Positions 10,109 through 21,250 of a stretch of 64,000 nucleotides of DNA are shown here, one piece after another. The translations under genes and the position numbers were made by a program. A model generated the notes under the pieces. It was not told the DNA's origin. It made no database searches and saw only the letters and a list, made by a program, of their open reading frames with translations. This stretch comes from Sabellastarte sp. h YS-2021 (lineage: Eukaryota; Annelida; Polychaeta; Sabellida; Sabellidae): NCBI GenBank assembly GCA_964017235.1, contig OZ024935.1, forward strand, positions 86,395,052 through 86,459,051, written 5' to 3'. The stretch's first letter is position 1. Each line of letters opens with the position of its first letter.

Positions 10109-10965
10109 CTAAAGTACTGTAAGATCCCAAGTAAATTTCAGTGGACATTTGTCAGGAAATGCAGCAAGGGCAGACCCTTCCCAATTCCTTGTATCATAAG
10201 GGATGTCAATGCCTGCAACTCCACTAGCATCAAATGTATCCACCAGAGATGTTATCCAGGAAAACATGATATCGTTCACCACTGGATACCCAATACACTT
10301 TTTCTTGCCTTCACCAAAAGCTATGAAATGTTTGTGGACTTCATCCGATTCTGGTAATAAGTTTCCATCATTACCCAGGAAACGTTCTGGTCTTAGAACC
10401 CAAGGGTCCTTCCATGCAGACTCATCATGGTGACCAGCATATAGGTTGATAATTACATTGGTGTCCTTTGGGACAAGTCTTCCAGTGATCATGGTATCCT
10501 TCAGTGCAGGGTGTATTATCATTTGATTTGGTGCAGTGTATCTCAAACATTCCATCAGAACTGCTTCAATGTAAGGTGACTGGCAGTCTTTGGCAGGTAC
10601 AAAGGGTGGCTGAAGTCTTCTGGCAGCTATTTCTGCTCTGATTTTTTTCTTGCATTTCAGGGTGACCAGCCAAGATTAACATGATATTGTAGTAGACTGT
10701 CACCAACGGCTCTGCAGCACCAACTACATTGATAACCAGCATAGAGGTGAGCACATCATCAGGTTCATCTGGTCTATTCGGACCTGTGAGATAGCCTGAG
10801 GCAATGCCACTATTTGGTCCATGTTCATCTACCTCCTGTTTGAAATCTTGAAAGACTTCTGTTGCAAGAGATTTGACATCCTGCAGATTTGTATATGTGC
10901 TGTTGCCAAAGTATTTCAACCATGGGAACGTTTCCAGATTATTTCCAGCACTGGACATACACACC
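10109..10965 (-). CDS. Cytochrome P450 (CYP2-clan-like), exon 2: I-helix to heme-binding Cys and stop
   Basis: This exon encodes the heme-binding half of a membrane-bound P450 monooxygenase. It starts after an acceptor (ttctctag, AG at 10967-10966) and joins exon 1 in phase 2 as ..EIIR|VCMSSAG. In numbering of the 490-residue product: the I-helix region VVGAAEPLVT is at 286-295; HPEMQEK follows; the K-helix ECLR (ExxR) is at 344-347; INLYAGHHDESAWKDP and PERF at 398-401; and heme motif FGEGKKKCIG has Cys at about 429. The product ends in KFTWDLTVL. One frame break exists: a run of seven T (10642-10648 on +), where six would keep the frame between MQEK and the following helix (IRAEIAARRLQPPF). 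Odd points are Pro at 292, where the oxygen-activating Thr is expected, and Lys for the usual Arg two residues before Cys. Substrate is unknown. Confidence 0.85.
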
Positions 10966-11644
10966 CTAGAGAATAGATAAAAATATTGTGTTAGTACACA
11001 TATTCCAAAGAACAATTAGAACAATAGCATCAGTATGACAGATTGAGATGTTTGGTAAAGATTGTGTCCACCATTCGTCACATAGATACCACAGTTGGTA
11101 GTTAGAAGGTATGTTAATATACTGTTAGTATACAATTCATCACAGAAGCATTAGACCAGTATGAGTGATCGAATTAGATTAAGATTGTTTCCACCCTCAG
11201 TTTATAGATCATAAGAACATCAAAATGGTAGTTTAAAGCCCAAGTGAAAACAAAGCAAACTATTTTGGTCCAGATTGTGTTGTATAGAAGCCCTGAGCAT
11301 TGGGAAGGAGGTAGTGACTGTCTCATTATTTTTAAAGATTTGTACTGAGAAGAATCCAGAACTTAAAAAATTGGAGGCACAATCTGTCACCGTATCTATA
11401 CAATTTTTCTCCATTGTCCAATCATTTTCTTCTATTTTTTTTCACCCGCAAGTATTACAAAAATCGAGTGTTAGAAGCAATTGCTATATTAGTGAAACTG
11501 TCACTATTAAATTGCAAAGGTTTCCGTTTCTGAGAGGTGAACCCCTTACTTTCAGGAACCTTTGAGGAAACGCAAGCTTGTTCAACTGCTATGCACTACT
11601 TTCCTCCATCGTACAACTACTTGTTGTGCTGTGATATGTACTTT

Positions 11645-11775
11645 ATCTCCAGTTGCACTGATCCAGTTGTTGAATGTGCCGTAAACCCATAAGTTTGGAT
11701 TGAAAGGTTCAAAGTTGGGGTTTAAAGTTATGGGTTTACAGCACATTCAACAGCTGGATCAGTGCAACTGGAGAT
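11645..11775. repeat. Inverted repeat with 47-bp arms and 37-bp loop
   Basis: The left arm 11645-11691 (atctccagttgcactgatcc...) is the reverse complement of 11729-11775, with two mismatches in 47. The loop is 11692-11728. The right arm overlaps a degenerate family-1 SINE tail, so the hairpin may have formed by an inverted duplication next to the SINE. Confidence 0.9.
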
Positions 11776-11855
11776 ATTGCAGCAGGGCCACACAAGGTGA
11801 CAGTTTGTAATGAAATGTCAAACCTACTGACCACTAGGCCACTGAGGAATTTGTA
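11709..11855 (-). mobile_element. Degenerate family-1 SINE relic
   Basis: Pieces of the family-1 SINE are recognisable on the minus strand: caaagttggggttta (tail), ttcaacagctgg (body), aggtgacag, and actgaccactaggccactgagga (head with box A). Box B is lost. No target-site duplication seen. Confidence 0.6.
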
Positions 11856-12829
11856 TACTTTGTTTTGAAAGTGATGTTATGTTTAAATAAAGGAAGTAAC
11901 ATGGAACAGATTTATGCAAACTTAGATTTTTAAGGTCACAGGCAACATTTTTCAAAAAAGAACAAAAAACAAAAAAAACTTTGAGTATAAGTTAATTGTG
12001 TACAGAAAGACCTTCTGAACTAGAAAATATGGTTATATGTGCTATGAGATCCACAGATCACATTTAAAACACTCGCAATAGTTGATTCATGACATAACAG
12101 GTTCATAGCGAAGCTCTGTTGTTCTTGGAGTGGCAGGGTAAGCACTAGACGATTTACCTTATGTCAAAAAAGGCCAGTCAACCTTATTTTTATTTAACTT
12201 CACACCACTGCTTTTTCTCAAGTTTCACCTGGAACTGATAATATAACTAGAGGAAATCAGTCAGTGTAAAACAGCACACTTGTCACTTTATCTTCCGGAA
12301 TCCCTTCTCTGAAACTCATTTCCATTTAAACATCCTCATCAAAAAGGTCAAACGAAAAAAATGTTGCTAACCCAGTTCATAAACTTTATATTATCTATAC
12401 TCAAAGTAAGAAACTGCTGAACTATTGCAGTGTAAGAAAAACAATCGTTCCATGAACTGAACTGACACAAAAATAAAACACGAGGACTTGAAATAAATTT
12501 GATTAATTTCACAAATATTCCACTGTTGTGATTTATGTAAGTGGAATTTAATTAATTGCATTCGGTTTTCACTTTGCATACCGAGACTATATCCTGATAA
12601 AATGAATAGAGGTTAGGCTAAAATGAACAAGGAGTTGCTTTCAATCAAAACTTTTCAAGCAATACCCAGGTGTGTTTAGTGTGATGCCAATTTCATGCTT
12701 GTGCAAGGCCATTACCCTACAGACCAAAGGTAACCTTACCAATATTGAAACGCATTGGGGGAGGTGGTTGGTGCTGGGAAGATTCCTGCACTGATGCTGT
12801 TTACACTTTGTCCTTGTACAAGGCACATT

Positions 12830-13000
12830 AACCTCTGTCAAGGAGGTTTATGTCAACACTTCGCCTCAGTCTGTATTATACTGGATTTTGATGAAATTTT
12901 CAGAAAGTGCCAACAATGGTACAGGGAGATGATTATCTTTTGGTGCTGATCTGGATCACTGTCTGAAAAGATACTCCAGCAAGAGTTTCCACCACTGATC
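12830..13000. repeat. Worn dispersed repeat, name uncertain
   Basis: The run from ctgtcaaggaggtttatgtc through ggattttgatgaaattttcag to ttggtgctgatctggatcac resembles a repeat I recall as widespread in invertebrate genomes. The piece at about 9,284 looks like another part of the same consensus. This rests on memory, not on a comparison. Confidence 0.3.
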
Positions 13001-13183
13001 TCAGTGATCTGTAATATGTAGTATCCAAAAAAGAACCCAACTCAAAATTTAGTATCAGAAAATTAAGCCCCTAAAATGATATATTGTCATTACTCTTTGT
13101 CGTTGTCTTACTTTTGGTAATATGACCATGTTGACCATAGTTAGAATATTAAACTGTGTTAATGTCCAGTTAAGAGTTTTTGT

Positions 13184-13290
13184 CAAGTTTAACAAACAAG
13201 GTCATATTTGGATAGGATCTTGATAGGATAGGATCTGTGTTGATACTTGTAGGAGTGGAACCCACACAGAGGCTACAGCATAGTGATTAG
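13184..13290 (-). mobile_element. Degenerate family-1 SINE fragment
   Basis: Matches to the family-1 body and box B on the minus strand: aaggtcatatttgg, aggagtggaacccacacagagg, atagtgattag. The fragment ends where a second SINE begins. Confidence 0.55.
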
Positions 13291-13521
13291 AGTTATTTAT
13301 TTATTTTGGTTTTAATATTGCTTTCAACACTGTACAGGTAATGTCACAACAGGTTGTTTTAATCACACAGGAAACCAGTACATACAGTTGGCTAAGGTTC
13401 TGTACTGTAAACTGCCGACCATCAGTAAGCACCTACCAACTTTCCTACATAGGGTTTGGGGTTTGAACCACAGACCTCAGACGTGGGAGATGAGTGTGTT
13501 ACCACTGTGCCACTGTGATCC
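13291..13521 (-). mobile_element. tRNA-derived SINE, family 2, diverged
   Basis: Reverse orientation relative to the copy at 22394: a ttatttatttatttt tail, gctttcaacactgtacag, ggaaaccagtac, ctgtaaactgccgacc, and the head ttaccactgtgccactgtg (box A). It adjoins the family-1 fragment, probably as a nested insertion, but I could not find a clear target-site duplication. Confidence 0.75.
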
Positions 13522-15177
13522 CACCTAGTGGTGCAAATTCCAGCTCATCGTAACATGTGGACTGCACAGCAAGTTTGACAAAATATTTGATATTGATTAC
13601 AATTTTATATACATGTCTAAAATGTCTTTTCACAATTGCAATACCTGAAATTATAACATTAATTGTAATTTTTATCCAAATATTTAGATCAGTATTACAC
13701 TTTGATTCAAGATAAAATATTGGCACTTAAAACAGAAAAACATCTAAGAGTAAGGCTAGTTTAGAAGAGAAAATAATGTAATGTCATGACCGAAAAATAT
13801 CAACAAAGTGGATAATTGTAGCTGGTGTCTTGGCTAAATCATCTGGGTAAATTTTAAGGACTGAATAAAAATCCTTGTGATATCATAACAAACCAGCTGA
13901 ACAGTTCCAAGTGAGACCAGTTGCTTATATCTTTGGTACTCTGGTCGTTTTAAATACAGGGCTAAAATTTCACAATTAGTTCTATATCAGCATGGTGAAA
14001 AGCAAAAAATGCAAGAAAAGGCACCAGAAAGTAGGAAAGTTGGAGGAAGGCTATTTTTGAAATATTTTTTTCATTTGTACACTGTACACTGTAAATCATA
14101 TTACACATTGATTTGATACTTCTACATGAGTAACATACATATGTGCACAAGAAGGGAGAATGTATTTGCTTTAAAAACTCAGAGAAAACTGCAGCACAGA
14201 GATAGCCATATGCACAGGCTAAAATGTTACTTTTTATTGTGACAACAAAGTGCTTACCTTACAAACTGATGTGCCTGTGACATTTGATGTTCAAAGTGAG
14301 AACTTTAATTTTTGAGGCTTTGACCCAGCTCATTGTTTCTTACAAAAAGAACATTATGAGTAAATTTATCCACATTGTTAATGCTATTTGTGCAGTTCAC
14401 TGCACCACACTGATACCCTATAAACAAATAAACTCAATAGAACTACAGCAAAAGTACTTTTACATATGTATTCTTGTGAAAAAAGCCCTACCGAAATGGT
14501 GGTTAGTTTACATTATCATTGAACGTGTGATGTCACTGGGTATATAGTTTACAAAAGATTTCGAGTGAGAAATTATGGCAACAGCAGTAAACAGTAGGAA
14601 AAAATACAGAAATTAAGTGAATATTAAATACTACCTCGCTCAAATATAAAATGATTTTATAAAAATGGAAGTTTATTATGTATATGTAATTATTGATGCC
14701 ACCTTTATAAGTGTTGTCTATGGCCTTTAAGTATTACTTAGATTTCAAGTAAGAAATTACGAAACTGAACATTCCTACTTTTGCTTTTGTTTTGAGAACA
14801 CTAATTTCAAGAAAAAAGTATTGTTGTAGGATACAGACCCTGGTTACTTTTTTCTAGAAATGGGTTAATTCTCAGCAAGGTAGTAGTTTGCATGAAGTAT
14901 GGGCACTTAATATGGGATCAGTCAAGTGAGAGACTAAACAAGTACAGTAATAAAGCCTGTTGTGTCCTGATGTTTGAGAGTCAGTTTTATTTATGCCATT
15001 ATATTCGCACATGGTGGTTATTATCAGTTAATTAAGCCTGTGGATGCAGTTCCATATAATTTTAAGTATTTCACTGGACATATATCTGTGTATACTATAA
15101 ACTAGTCCTCTTAGTATTGACATTTTCTGATCAGATATTGGTGTTTTGAATTAAGATACAATCTAACTACTTAAAAG

Positions 15178-15213
15178 CAAAAAAAACAAAAAAAAAAAAA
15201 AACAAAAAAAAAC
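15178..15213. repeat. A-rich low-complexity tract
   Basis: Runs of A interrupted by single C (aaaaaacaaaaaaa type). It could be the tail of an old retroposon; no body is recognisable beside it. Confidence 0.6.
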
Positions 15214-16145
15214 ATCCAAGATAAAATGTACTTTAAACTTAATCTTATTCACCTGAATTGTGATAAGAACAATCCAAACAGTCTTACAGTTATCACTAAA
15301 TCCAAGACTCAGATAAGACTACGACCAGTTATGACATGGACTAAGACAAAGACCAATAACTTGTTTTGTCGAAAGTTTATGACAGGAGTCTTAGATTTAA
15401 TACTAACTAAAGGATCTTAGTGTATATTTCTTCTCACATGCCAGCCACTGAAAGCACAACTTTATAAGTGTTCTTACTTACTTACTAACATGAAATGAAG
15501 TACTATAGTGTTGACACCTGGATCACAAACTTGCATTTGTCCAGAACCACTAAAAAGTTTACTAAAACATCTTAAGCCTCTCTTACATCCCATCGTACGT
15601 GCACGCACGTTATGGTTACAGAGAAAAATCGGCTGGTTTGTAAGGGACACTTAAGCTACACTTGCGATTTTATAGCAAAATATCAAGGTCGCACAGGCCC
15701 TGCAATGAAAATTGACATGCACATTATTCTCTGCATGCACGCAGCATTTCTACAAATGCATCCATGCCTCAAGGGTAACTTGAGAGAGACTTAGGCACGT
15801 GCATTCTCCTTGCAAGTGTTGCAGATTCTCCCCATTTACTTACATTGTTTAAACATGCTGTAAGATACACTCACATGTACCTTGCATATACATAAACCCA
15901 TTATACGACCTATAGCTAGTCGCAATCTGTTCTTTGATATTCAAGTTGTGACACTGTTGTTGAGAGAAAACACCCTGTTTTGCACATCAAACCTCTGCTA
16001 CCCCACTACCAGGCTAAGTTCATATTTTTTCAACAATATTTGCAGCACACTTACGTGTCTATACACGTATGTTTGGATGTGAGAGAAGCTTAAAATAAAA
16101 CAAATTGTCAATCCCTGGTTACCTATAAACTATATAAGAATTAAC

Positions 16146-16763
16146 CTGATAATTTCTGCTGATTTTACTATTCTTTTCGTCATGGGACTATCAGGTGACA
16201 TCAGAACTCCATTGGCTGCAGAGACATAGTAATTGTAAACCATCCTGCTCACAATTTCAAATGGATCCACCACATTATCATTGGATCTAGCTTGTATCTC
16301 TTGTGCAAATAAATCTTGAGTGTGTGCGATCAGCTCATTAAAAAAAAGACTGCTTTCGCATCTGATCAACAAGGCCCAAAGTAAATTGCTTCAAATGTTG
16401 ATGCTTCTCATTTGCATCTTGTATGAAGAAATCCTTTGGAATTCCATCATTTTCAGCACAAGCCAATATGTTGAATCTGAAGGATTTGTTTCTAGCTTCA
16501 AAGTTGCCAGTCTGACACATCTCCCGGAATATGGTATTATCATTGACCACTGGGATACTTTTGTTCAACACCTGTATCATAAACACCGATCCATATTTGG
16601 TGCCCCAAGATTCCAACTTTTGATGCGGTTGTTTCCCAAGAAAGAACATGTGCCCAAAAATCGGCAGCCAGAGCCAAGGCATAGGAAAGTCCAACTTGGG
16701 CTTCATGAGATAATCCAACAGAAATAAGGTGACTATTACCCCAGCTATAACAAACACATACAT
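16146..16763 (-). CDS. Cytochrome P450 (CYP2-clan-like), exon 1: membrane anchor and N-terminal half
   Basis: The start ATG at 16763 opens with a hydrophobic anchor (residues 2-20, YVFVIAGVIVTLFLLDYLM), typical of microsomal P450s held in the endoplasmic reticulum. A Pro-rich hinge with FPMPWLWLPIFGH follows (26-38). Then come KLESWGTKYGSVFMIQV and FEARNKSFRFNIL. The helix-C region reads NEKHQHLKQFTL (about 118-129) and lacks the usual W...R pair that contacts the heme. A run of eight A on the + strand (16340-16347), where seven would keep frame, breaks the reading between MRKQSFF and NELIAHTQDLFAQEIQ. The exon ends in ..KSAEIIR with donor CAG|GTTAAT. Discounting the two homopolymer bases, the exons give 1,473 bp, or 490 residues plus stop, the normal P450 length. 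Confidence 0.85.
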
Positions 16764-17614
16764 TGTGTATTATGTATTATTTTCAAGAAAAACAAGTTTT
16801 TAGAACCAAACTATACCAACAATATCCAGTTGTCAGTGAATGTTAAACATGAAAGCTTCTATATACATGGTAAAACATTCTTACTGTCTAAAACCTCAGA
16901 CAGAATTCACAGAACCAATGAATGGTGAAGTTAAATTGGTGCTGTTTAATTATAGACATAAACATTATTTTTGAGAGGAGATTTTAAAGCTTGATAAATA
17001 GGCTTTCCAACTAGATTGATCAACGAAGAATCGTAACAAACAAGTTTAAAGTCAATAAACCCAAATATAAATTCATGAAATGCAATTTAATCTGATGAAA
17101 ATATGATTTATTGAGTTTATAAATACATTTATTGGTTTAATCAAGAGTTAAATTGGCTTATCATGTTTAAAAAGTCAATTAAACCTTTTAAAAATTATTT
17201 AGGGTAGAAATTGACAATAATGATAAATAAAAAAAAACATTCCTTTTATGACTTTTTGTGACTTCCGTTTGTAAAAAATCCAGTCTATTTTAACTTCGAT
17301 CGGGTAAAATGTAACGTCATTGTAAACTTGTAAACTATGAAACAGAGGAGTCCCAACTTGCCAAAATTCTTGCATTAGACAAATATAATGTAAAAATTTG
17401 TGTGTTTATATAAGCAATTGTGTACTGCTGACAGCAGGTTATTAAACCAGTTTCTGGAATGCACAAAATTATACTTGTTTAGATACCGTTTGCCCATATT
17501 GTAATTGCTTGTAATTTGTTTTCTAATTGATTTAACAGGAGCTTTGCAGAAGACATTTAGTGTTAAAGTTTGGATTGTATGCTCTAAGTCAATAGTCATT
17601 GGGTCACATTAGAA
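16764..17614. other. 5' flank of the P450 gene; AT-rich, no further exon seen
   Basis: The upstream region is very AT-rich with no recognisable TATA element placed to decide a transcription start. No SINE head or coding block was recognised. Confidence 0.4.
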
Positions 17615-17725
17615 TAGTCTCACTACATCCTACAAGTGGACATGAGATGGGTTAGAACCCATGGCAGCAGAAGTAAAGGTCAAGCAACTGAATGTCCAAC
17701 ATTTTTACCACATGGCCATCCAGAG
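17615..17725 (-). mobile_element. Possible tRNA-derived SINE relic, third type
   Basis: On the minus strand a box A-like tggccatgtgg is followed about 50 bases later by a box B-like gggttctaaccc. The overall spacing resembles a tRNA head. The sequence does not match families 1 or 2. No tail or target duplication seen. Confidence 0.4.
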
Positions 17726-18589
17726 TTTTAAAGTATGTATTCCTGTAAGCAGCTTACACAACAGCAACATCGAAACAAAGTGGGGCCTCGCAAAAAAGAA
17801 AACCCAATCTAATCTACCCAAATCACTATTTTCTTCAAATGGTGTGTGTATCAAGCGTTTGTATTTGAGGAGTTTCAGTTTCACAATTCAGGTCTAAGAG
17901 TTATCAGTGGGGATGAAATATGTATAGCTTAATGGTCAAGAAGTGAACAAGGTTCGGAATGGACTGAGTCAGCAGTCCATTATTTTCAAATATTGGACAC
18001 TTACTATGCTATTAACCTATTTAAATTACTCCCCTTCATTAATTGGTAATATTAATGGTGTTATTTAACATCATTTCTTTTCACATCTATATTTCTGATG
18101 TGTATTTTGGGGTTTTTAATGATCATTTTAGTTGAAATAAATGTTAAAGGGTTTCTTAGGAAATGTGTAAAAAAAGATTCTGTTTATGGTCAAAATCAGA
18201 CAGCGGAACAACTGCCATTAGTGAAAGATATTGGCACTATTAATAGAAGAAAAATTCTCAGGTGTAATTTAAAAATACCTAACTGTATGTTCATGTACAT
18301 ACGTCAGTCAATTTTTTGTTCCAGTTGAGCTCATTATTTTAAATTCGCGGTGTATCCCCAGACAGGACTAGGTGAAGTGAAATGAAACTCAAAGGTATAT
18401 AAAGCTTTCTTTGTTTTTCTGTGTTACATTTAATTACCTCATTATAAATATTACTGGTGTAAATTGGGGGAGAGGCTTCTCAAGAAATTACTGTCTATTG
18501 AAGTTTTTCTTGGCTGTAAGATGACCCTGTTTGCATTTTATTTTCGAGGGTTCAATATGGTGCCATCGCTGTCATAACTTCTTTCGGAA
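17726..18589. other. Non-coding stretch, nothing recognised
   Basis: AT-rich, with only short chance frames. No splice-flanked exon or RNA gene was seen. Confidence 0.4.
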
Positions 18590-18985
18590 TAACACTTCTT
18601 CAAAGAAATTTATAAACCCTAATGTCTTGGTGTTGTGAGGCTCTAATTGAAATCTAATTCTTCAAAGAGATTTACAGTTCATGATTTAATGTAGGTTGTT
18701 TTAACATTCCTAAACCCTAGGACGAATAATAAGCACGAATAAAGACATCATTTGTACATGGATTACATTTAAACTTGAAGCAGGGTCAAAGTTTAAATCC
18801 GACTCTTCAAAAAGATTTGTGGGCTATGATTTCAGTAGGTCGTTTTTACATTTCAAAACCCTTGGGGACTAATAATAGAAGAGAATAATCGTAGAAAAAA
18901 CCCACATTTTGACCCTGAAGTAGGGGGTTAAAGGCTAAATCTGACTCTTTCATTAGATTTCGCAGACCCTGATTTCCTATAACTG
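18590..18985. repeat. Diverged ~143-bp tandem repeat, about three units
   Basis: The core aaatctaattcttcaaagag at 18650 recurs as aaatccgactcttcaaaaag at 18795 and aaatctgactctttcattag at 18937. Shared downstream blocks are gatttacag/gatttgtgg, aaaccct and aataataagcacgaataa-like runs. The units are old and contain indels. Confidence 0.6.
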
Positions 18986-20250
18986 AACCCTTACAATTGA
19001 TAAACAAAGGAGTTATAAATGAAAATTCAAAGGAGTGAAAGGCTGACATGTGTATGTTGGAAGGCCAATGACCTAGAAGAAAGAGACTTGCGGTCAAATT
19101 TCTGCTTGCTGATGGGGGACATACATGCATGTTCTATATATCAGTCACCTGCTGATATCTCCTTCTGTATATGAGAACCACATCTATTTGTCTCTTTTGT
19201 TTGATTTGAATTGGAAAATGAAAATTCTTGGCACTCCGGATGCTGGCAGTGAATGCCCAGAACAGTTTCCAGCTGACTGGTGTTCACCCAAGTAATTGCC
19301 TTGTACAGAATAATTCACATTACCCTGGGCCCAAAGAAATATGGGATGGGATTATTGTACACAAACCTACTAGCTGCTTTTAGATATACATTATCTTGAA
19401 AACTGATATAATCATAAAGTACCTATATTAGTGTTTGTAACATAAATTACAAAATAAAGCATAAAGTATAGGAAAATGATAAATTGTATAAAGTAACAAG
19501 GAAATGTTAAGCAGGGTTACAGCAACAATTTTCACCCTGATGGGCAAAGGTGGGTCACTTGTACTACCAGGGTGTGTCCACCACAAGTATCAATGTAATA
19601 TCAGCTATTTTCATTATGAATAAATTCAAAGTTTAAAGAAATAGAAAAAAAACAGAGCAAGGAGTTTGAAAATGGGTTCCAATTATAAAAGTAATAATTA
19701 CAAATTGATAACAAATGAGAAAGTGTGGTTGTAAGTAAAATGATTCTTTGGAATTGTGATGATAAAGACGTTATCAGTGTTTTTCATATTTCTTTTTTGA
19801 ATATATACATGAATAAAACTTTACAGATTTGTATCCATGCATTTTGCCATGCGTTGAATATAATCTACTACACAAAAGAATATAATTTTGCAGCAGTTTT
19901 TTTATTTTAATGGAGTCAATACAGGACATAGAAGGCTCAATTATAGTTAACTAATTTATGATATTATGAGTTTAGTACGCTAACTCGTGCAACTTACCAA
20001 GGCATGGAAAAAGATTACTGGACTCTAGTTTAAGTTAAGTCACATCAGCCAAAAAGACAAATTGTATTACCTTAAAAGATATGTTATAGAAGCTTAAAGA
20101 GGAGTATAATCGATTGACCACTGAAAATATCAACTATGACAACTCAGGATAGAAATACTCACTCGCAATGGTTTTAAAGACGTTTAAAGCAAGGCTGAAA
20201 GGTGTTTTAGTCTGCTGGGATGAGCCGCAAAACTTTCAGAGACATGAGTA
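18986..20250. other. Non-coding stretch, nothing recognised
   Basis: AT-rich. No exon, RNA gene or intact repeat identified. Confidence 0.4.
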
Positions 20251-20290
20251 GTGCACTGGGGTGATCACCCATCCAGGTACTGACATAGCC
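20251..20290 (-). other. Short 5S-rRNA-like segment
   Basis: The reverse complement reads gtcagtacctggatgggtga then tcacc, close to the conserved internal part of animal 5S rRNA (GTTAGTACTTGGATGGGTGACC). The flanks do not continue as a 5S gene, so this is at most a fragment or part of a 5S-derived retroposon. Chance similarity is possible. Confidence 0.3.
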
Positions 20291-20358
20291 GATTGAGGCT
20301 ATACTTCAGTGATGAGAGAGATTGTCAACCCCCTACAAGTCATAAAAGTCTGGAGAGA

Positions 20359-20400
20359 CAGAAAAAAAAAACCAAAAAAAAAAAAAAAAGAAGAAGAACT
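20359..20400. repeat. A-rich low-complexity tract
   Basis: Runs of A with a few C, then gaagaagaa. It lies about 70 bp from the 5S-like segment, but on the wrong side to be its tail, since that segment reads on the minus strand. Confidence 0.6.
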
Positions 20401-21101
20401 CGCACTCAAAAATGGGACTTAGCATCTATGGTTGGCATGATTACTCTGCTTCCTTTGCGGCATAAAAGACAAGTTGAGCAGCCAATAAGGCTCTGCTCTA
20501 TACAAGATTATCAGGGTGACTGGGACACAGCCTTCCAACAGTGGAATTGTGGGATAACTCCATGTGTTAACTAAAATGATAGTGGAGACACTTTTCAGTT
20601 TGAAACATGTGTTAGCATACCTAATTGACAAACGTGCAAACAATAAAATTAGTAATAGTATGCAGACATTTGTGTATTTTATTGAAATCACAGTGGATTA
20701 GTCTGCACAAAATAAGTGAAATGGGCTTTACGTTCTAAAAACACCCTTTTGTGTATTTAAAAGAAAATTTTCATATGAAATCATTCCTATTAGTGGCAAC
20801 ATGTCATAACAATAATAAAACACAAAGTAGTAAAATAAATGTCATAACTTTTCTATGTTGCTAATAATATTTGACAAAAATTTATGTTTGTGGGTAATTT
20901 TAGAACTATATGCTCAGAATGGAATTTGATACAATTGCCCATATAGGAGATGATTTGTCATGAAGCGTAGTGTATTAAGGCAATAAATGAATTGACTGGA
21001 TAAAGTCAATGGTCCTGAAATCCTGTTATTTACCTCAAGCATAGTTTTATTTATAATTGTTCAGTGATAATAAGATGTTAAATACAATAACTGTTAAATT
21101 A
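20401..21101. other. Non-coding stretch, nothing recognised
   Basis: No motif or repeat of note. Confidence 0.4.
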
Positions 21102-21250
21102 GATCCTCCGTGGCCTAGCGATTAGCAAGTTTGCCATCTAATCACAGCTATTCACCTCTGTGTGGGTTCAACTCCCACAAGTGGCAATGCGGAGGACCTG
21201 TCCCAAGATGACGCTGGCTGTTGAACGGGAGGTAAGACGCCAGTTATGAC
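21102..21250 (+). mobile_element. tRNA-derived SINE, family 1, diverged copy
   Basis: The head reads gatcctccgtggcctagcg (box A with one change), with gggttcaactccc at box B and ggaggacc closing the head. The body is ctggctgttgaacgggaggt. The tail is decayed. A weak gttaaat occurs on both sides (about 21093 and 21255), possibly a remnant of a target duplication. Confidence 0.85.

Larger units (their letters stand above)
10966..16145 (-). other. Intron of the P450 gene, 5.18 kb
   Basis: The donor is CAG|GTTAAT (GT at 16145-16144) and the acceptor ttctctag at 10967-10966, both on the minus strand. It joins codon 206 in phase 2 without altering the conserved reading. The intron holds a long hairpin (11645-11775), SINE relics (11.7 and 13.2-13.5 kb), a worn dispersed repeat (about 12.85-13.0 kb) and an A-rich tract (15.18 kb). 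I saw no additional P450-like exon inside. Confidence 0.75.

Noticed and set aside
16320..16727. Plus-strand 135-codon frame
   Set aside because: It is the antisense shadow of P450 exon 1, which carries recognisable motifs on the minus strand.
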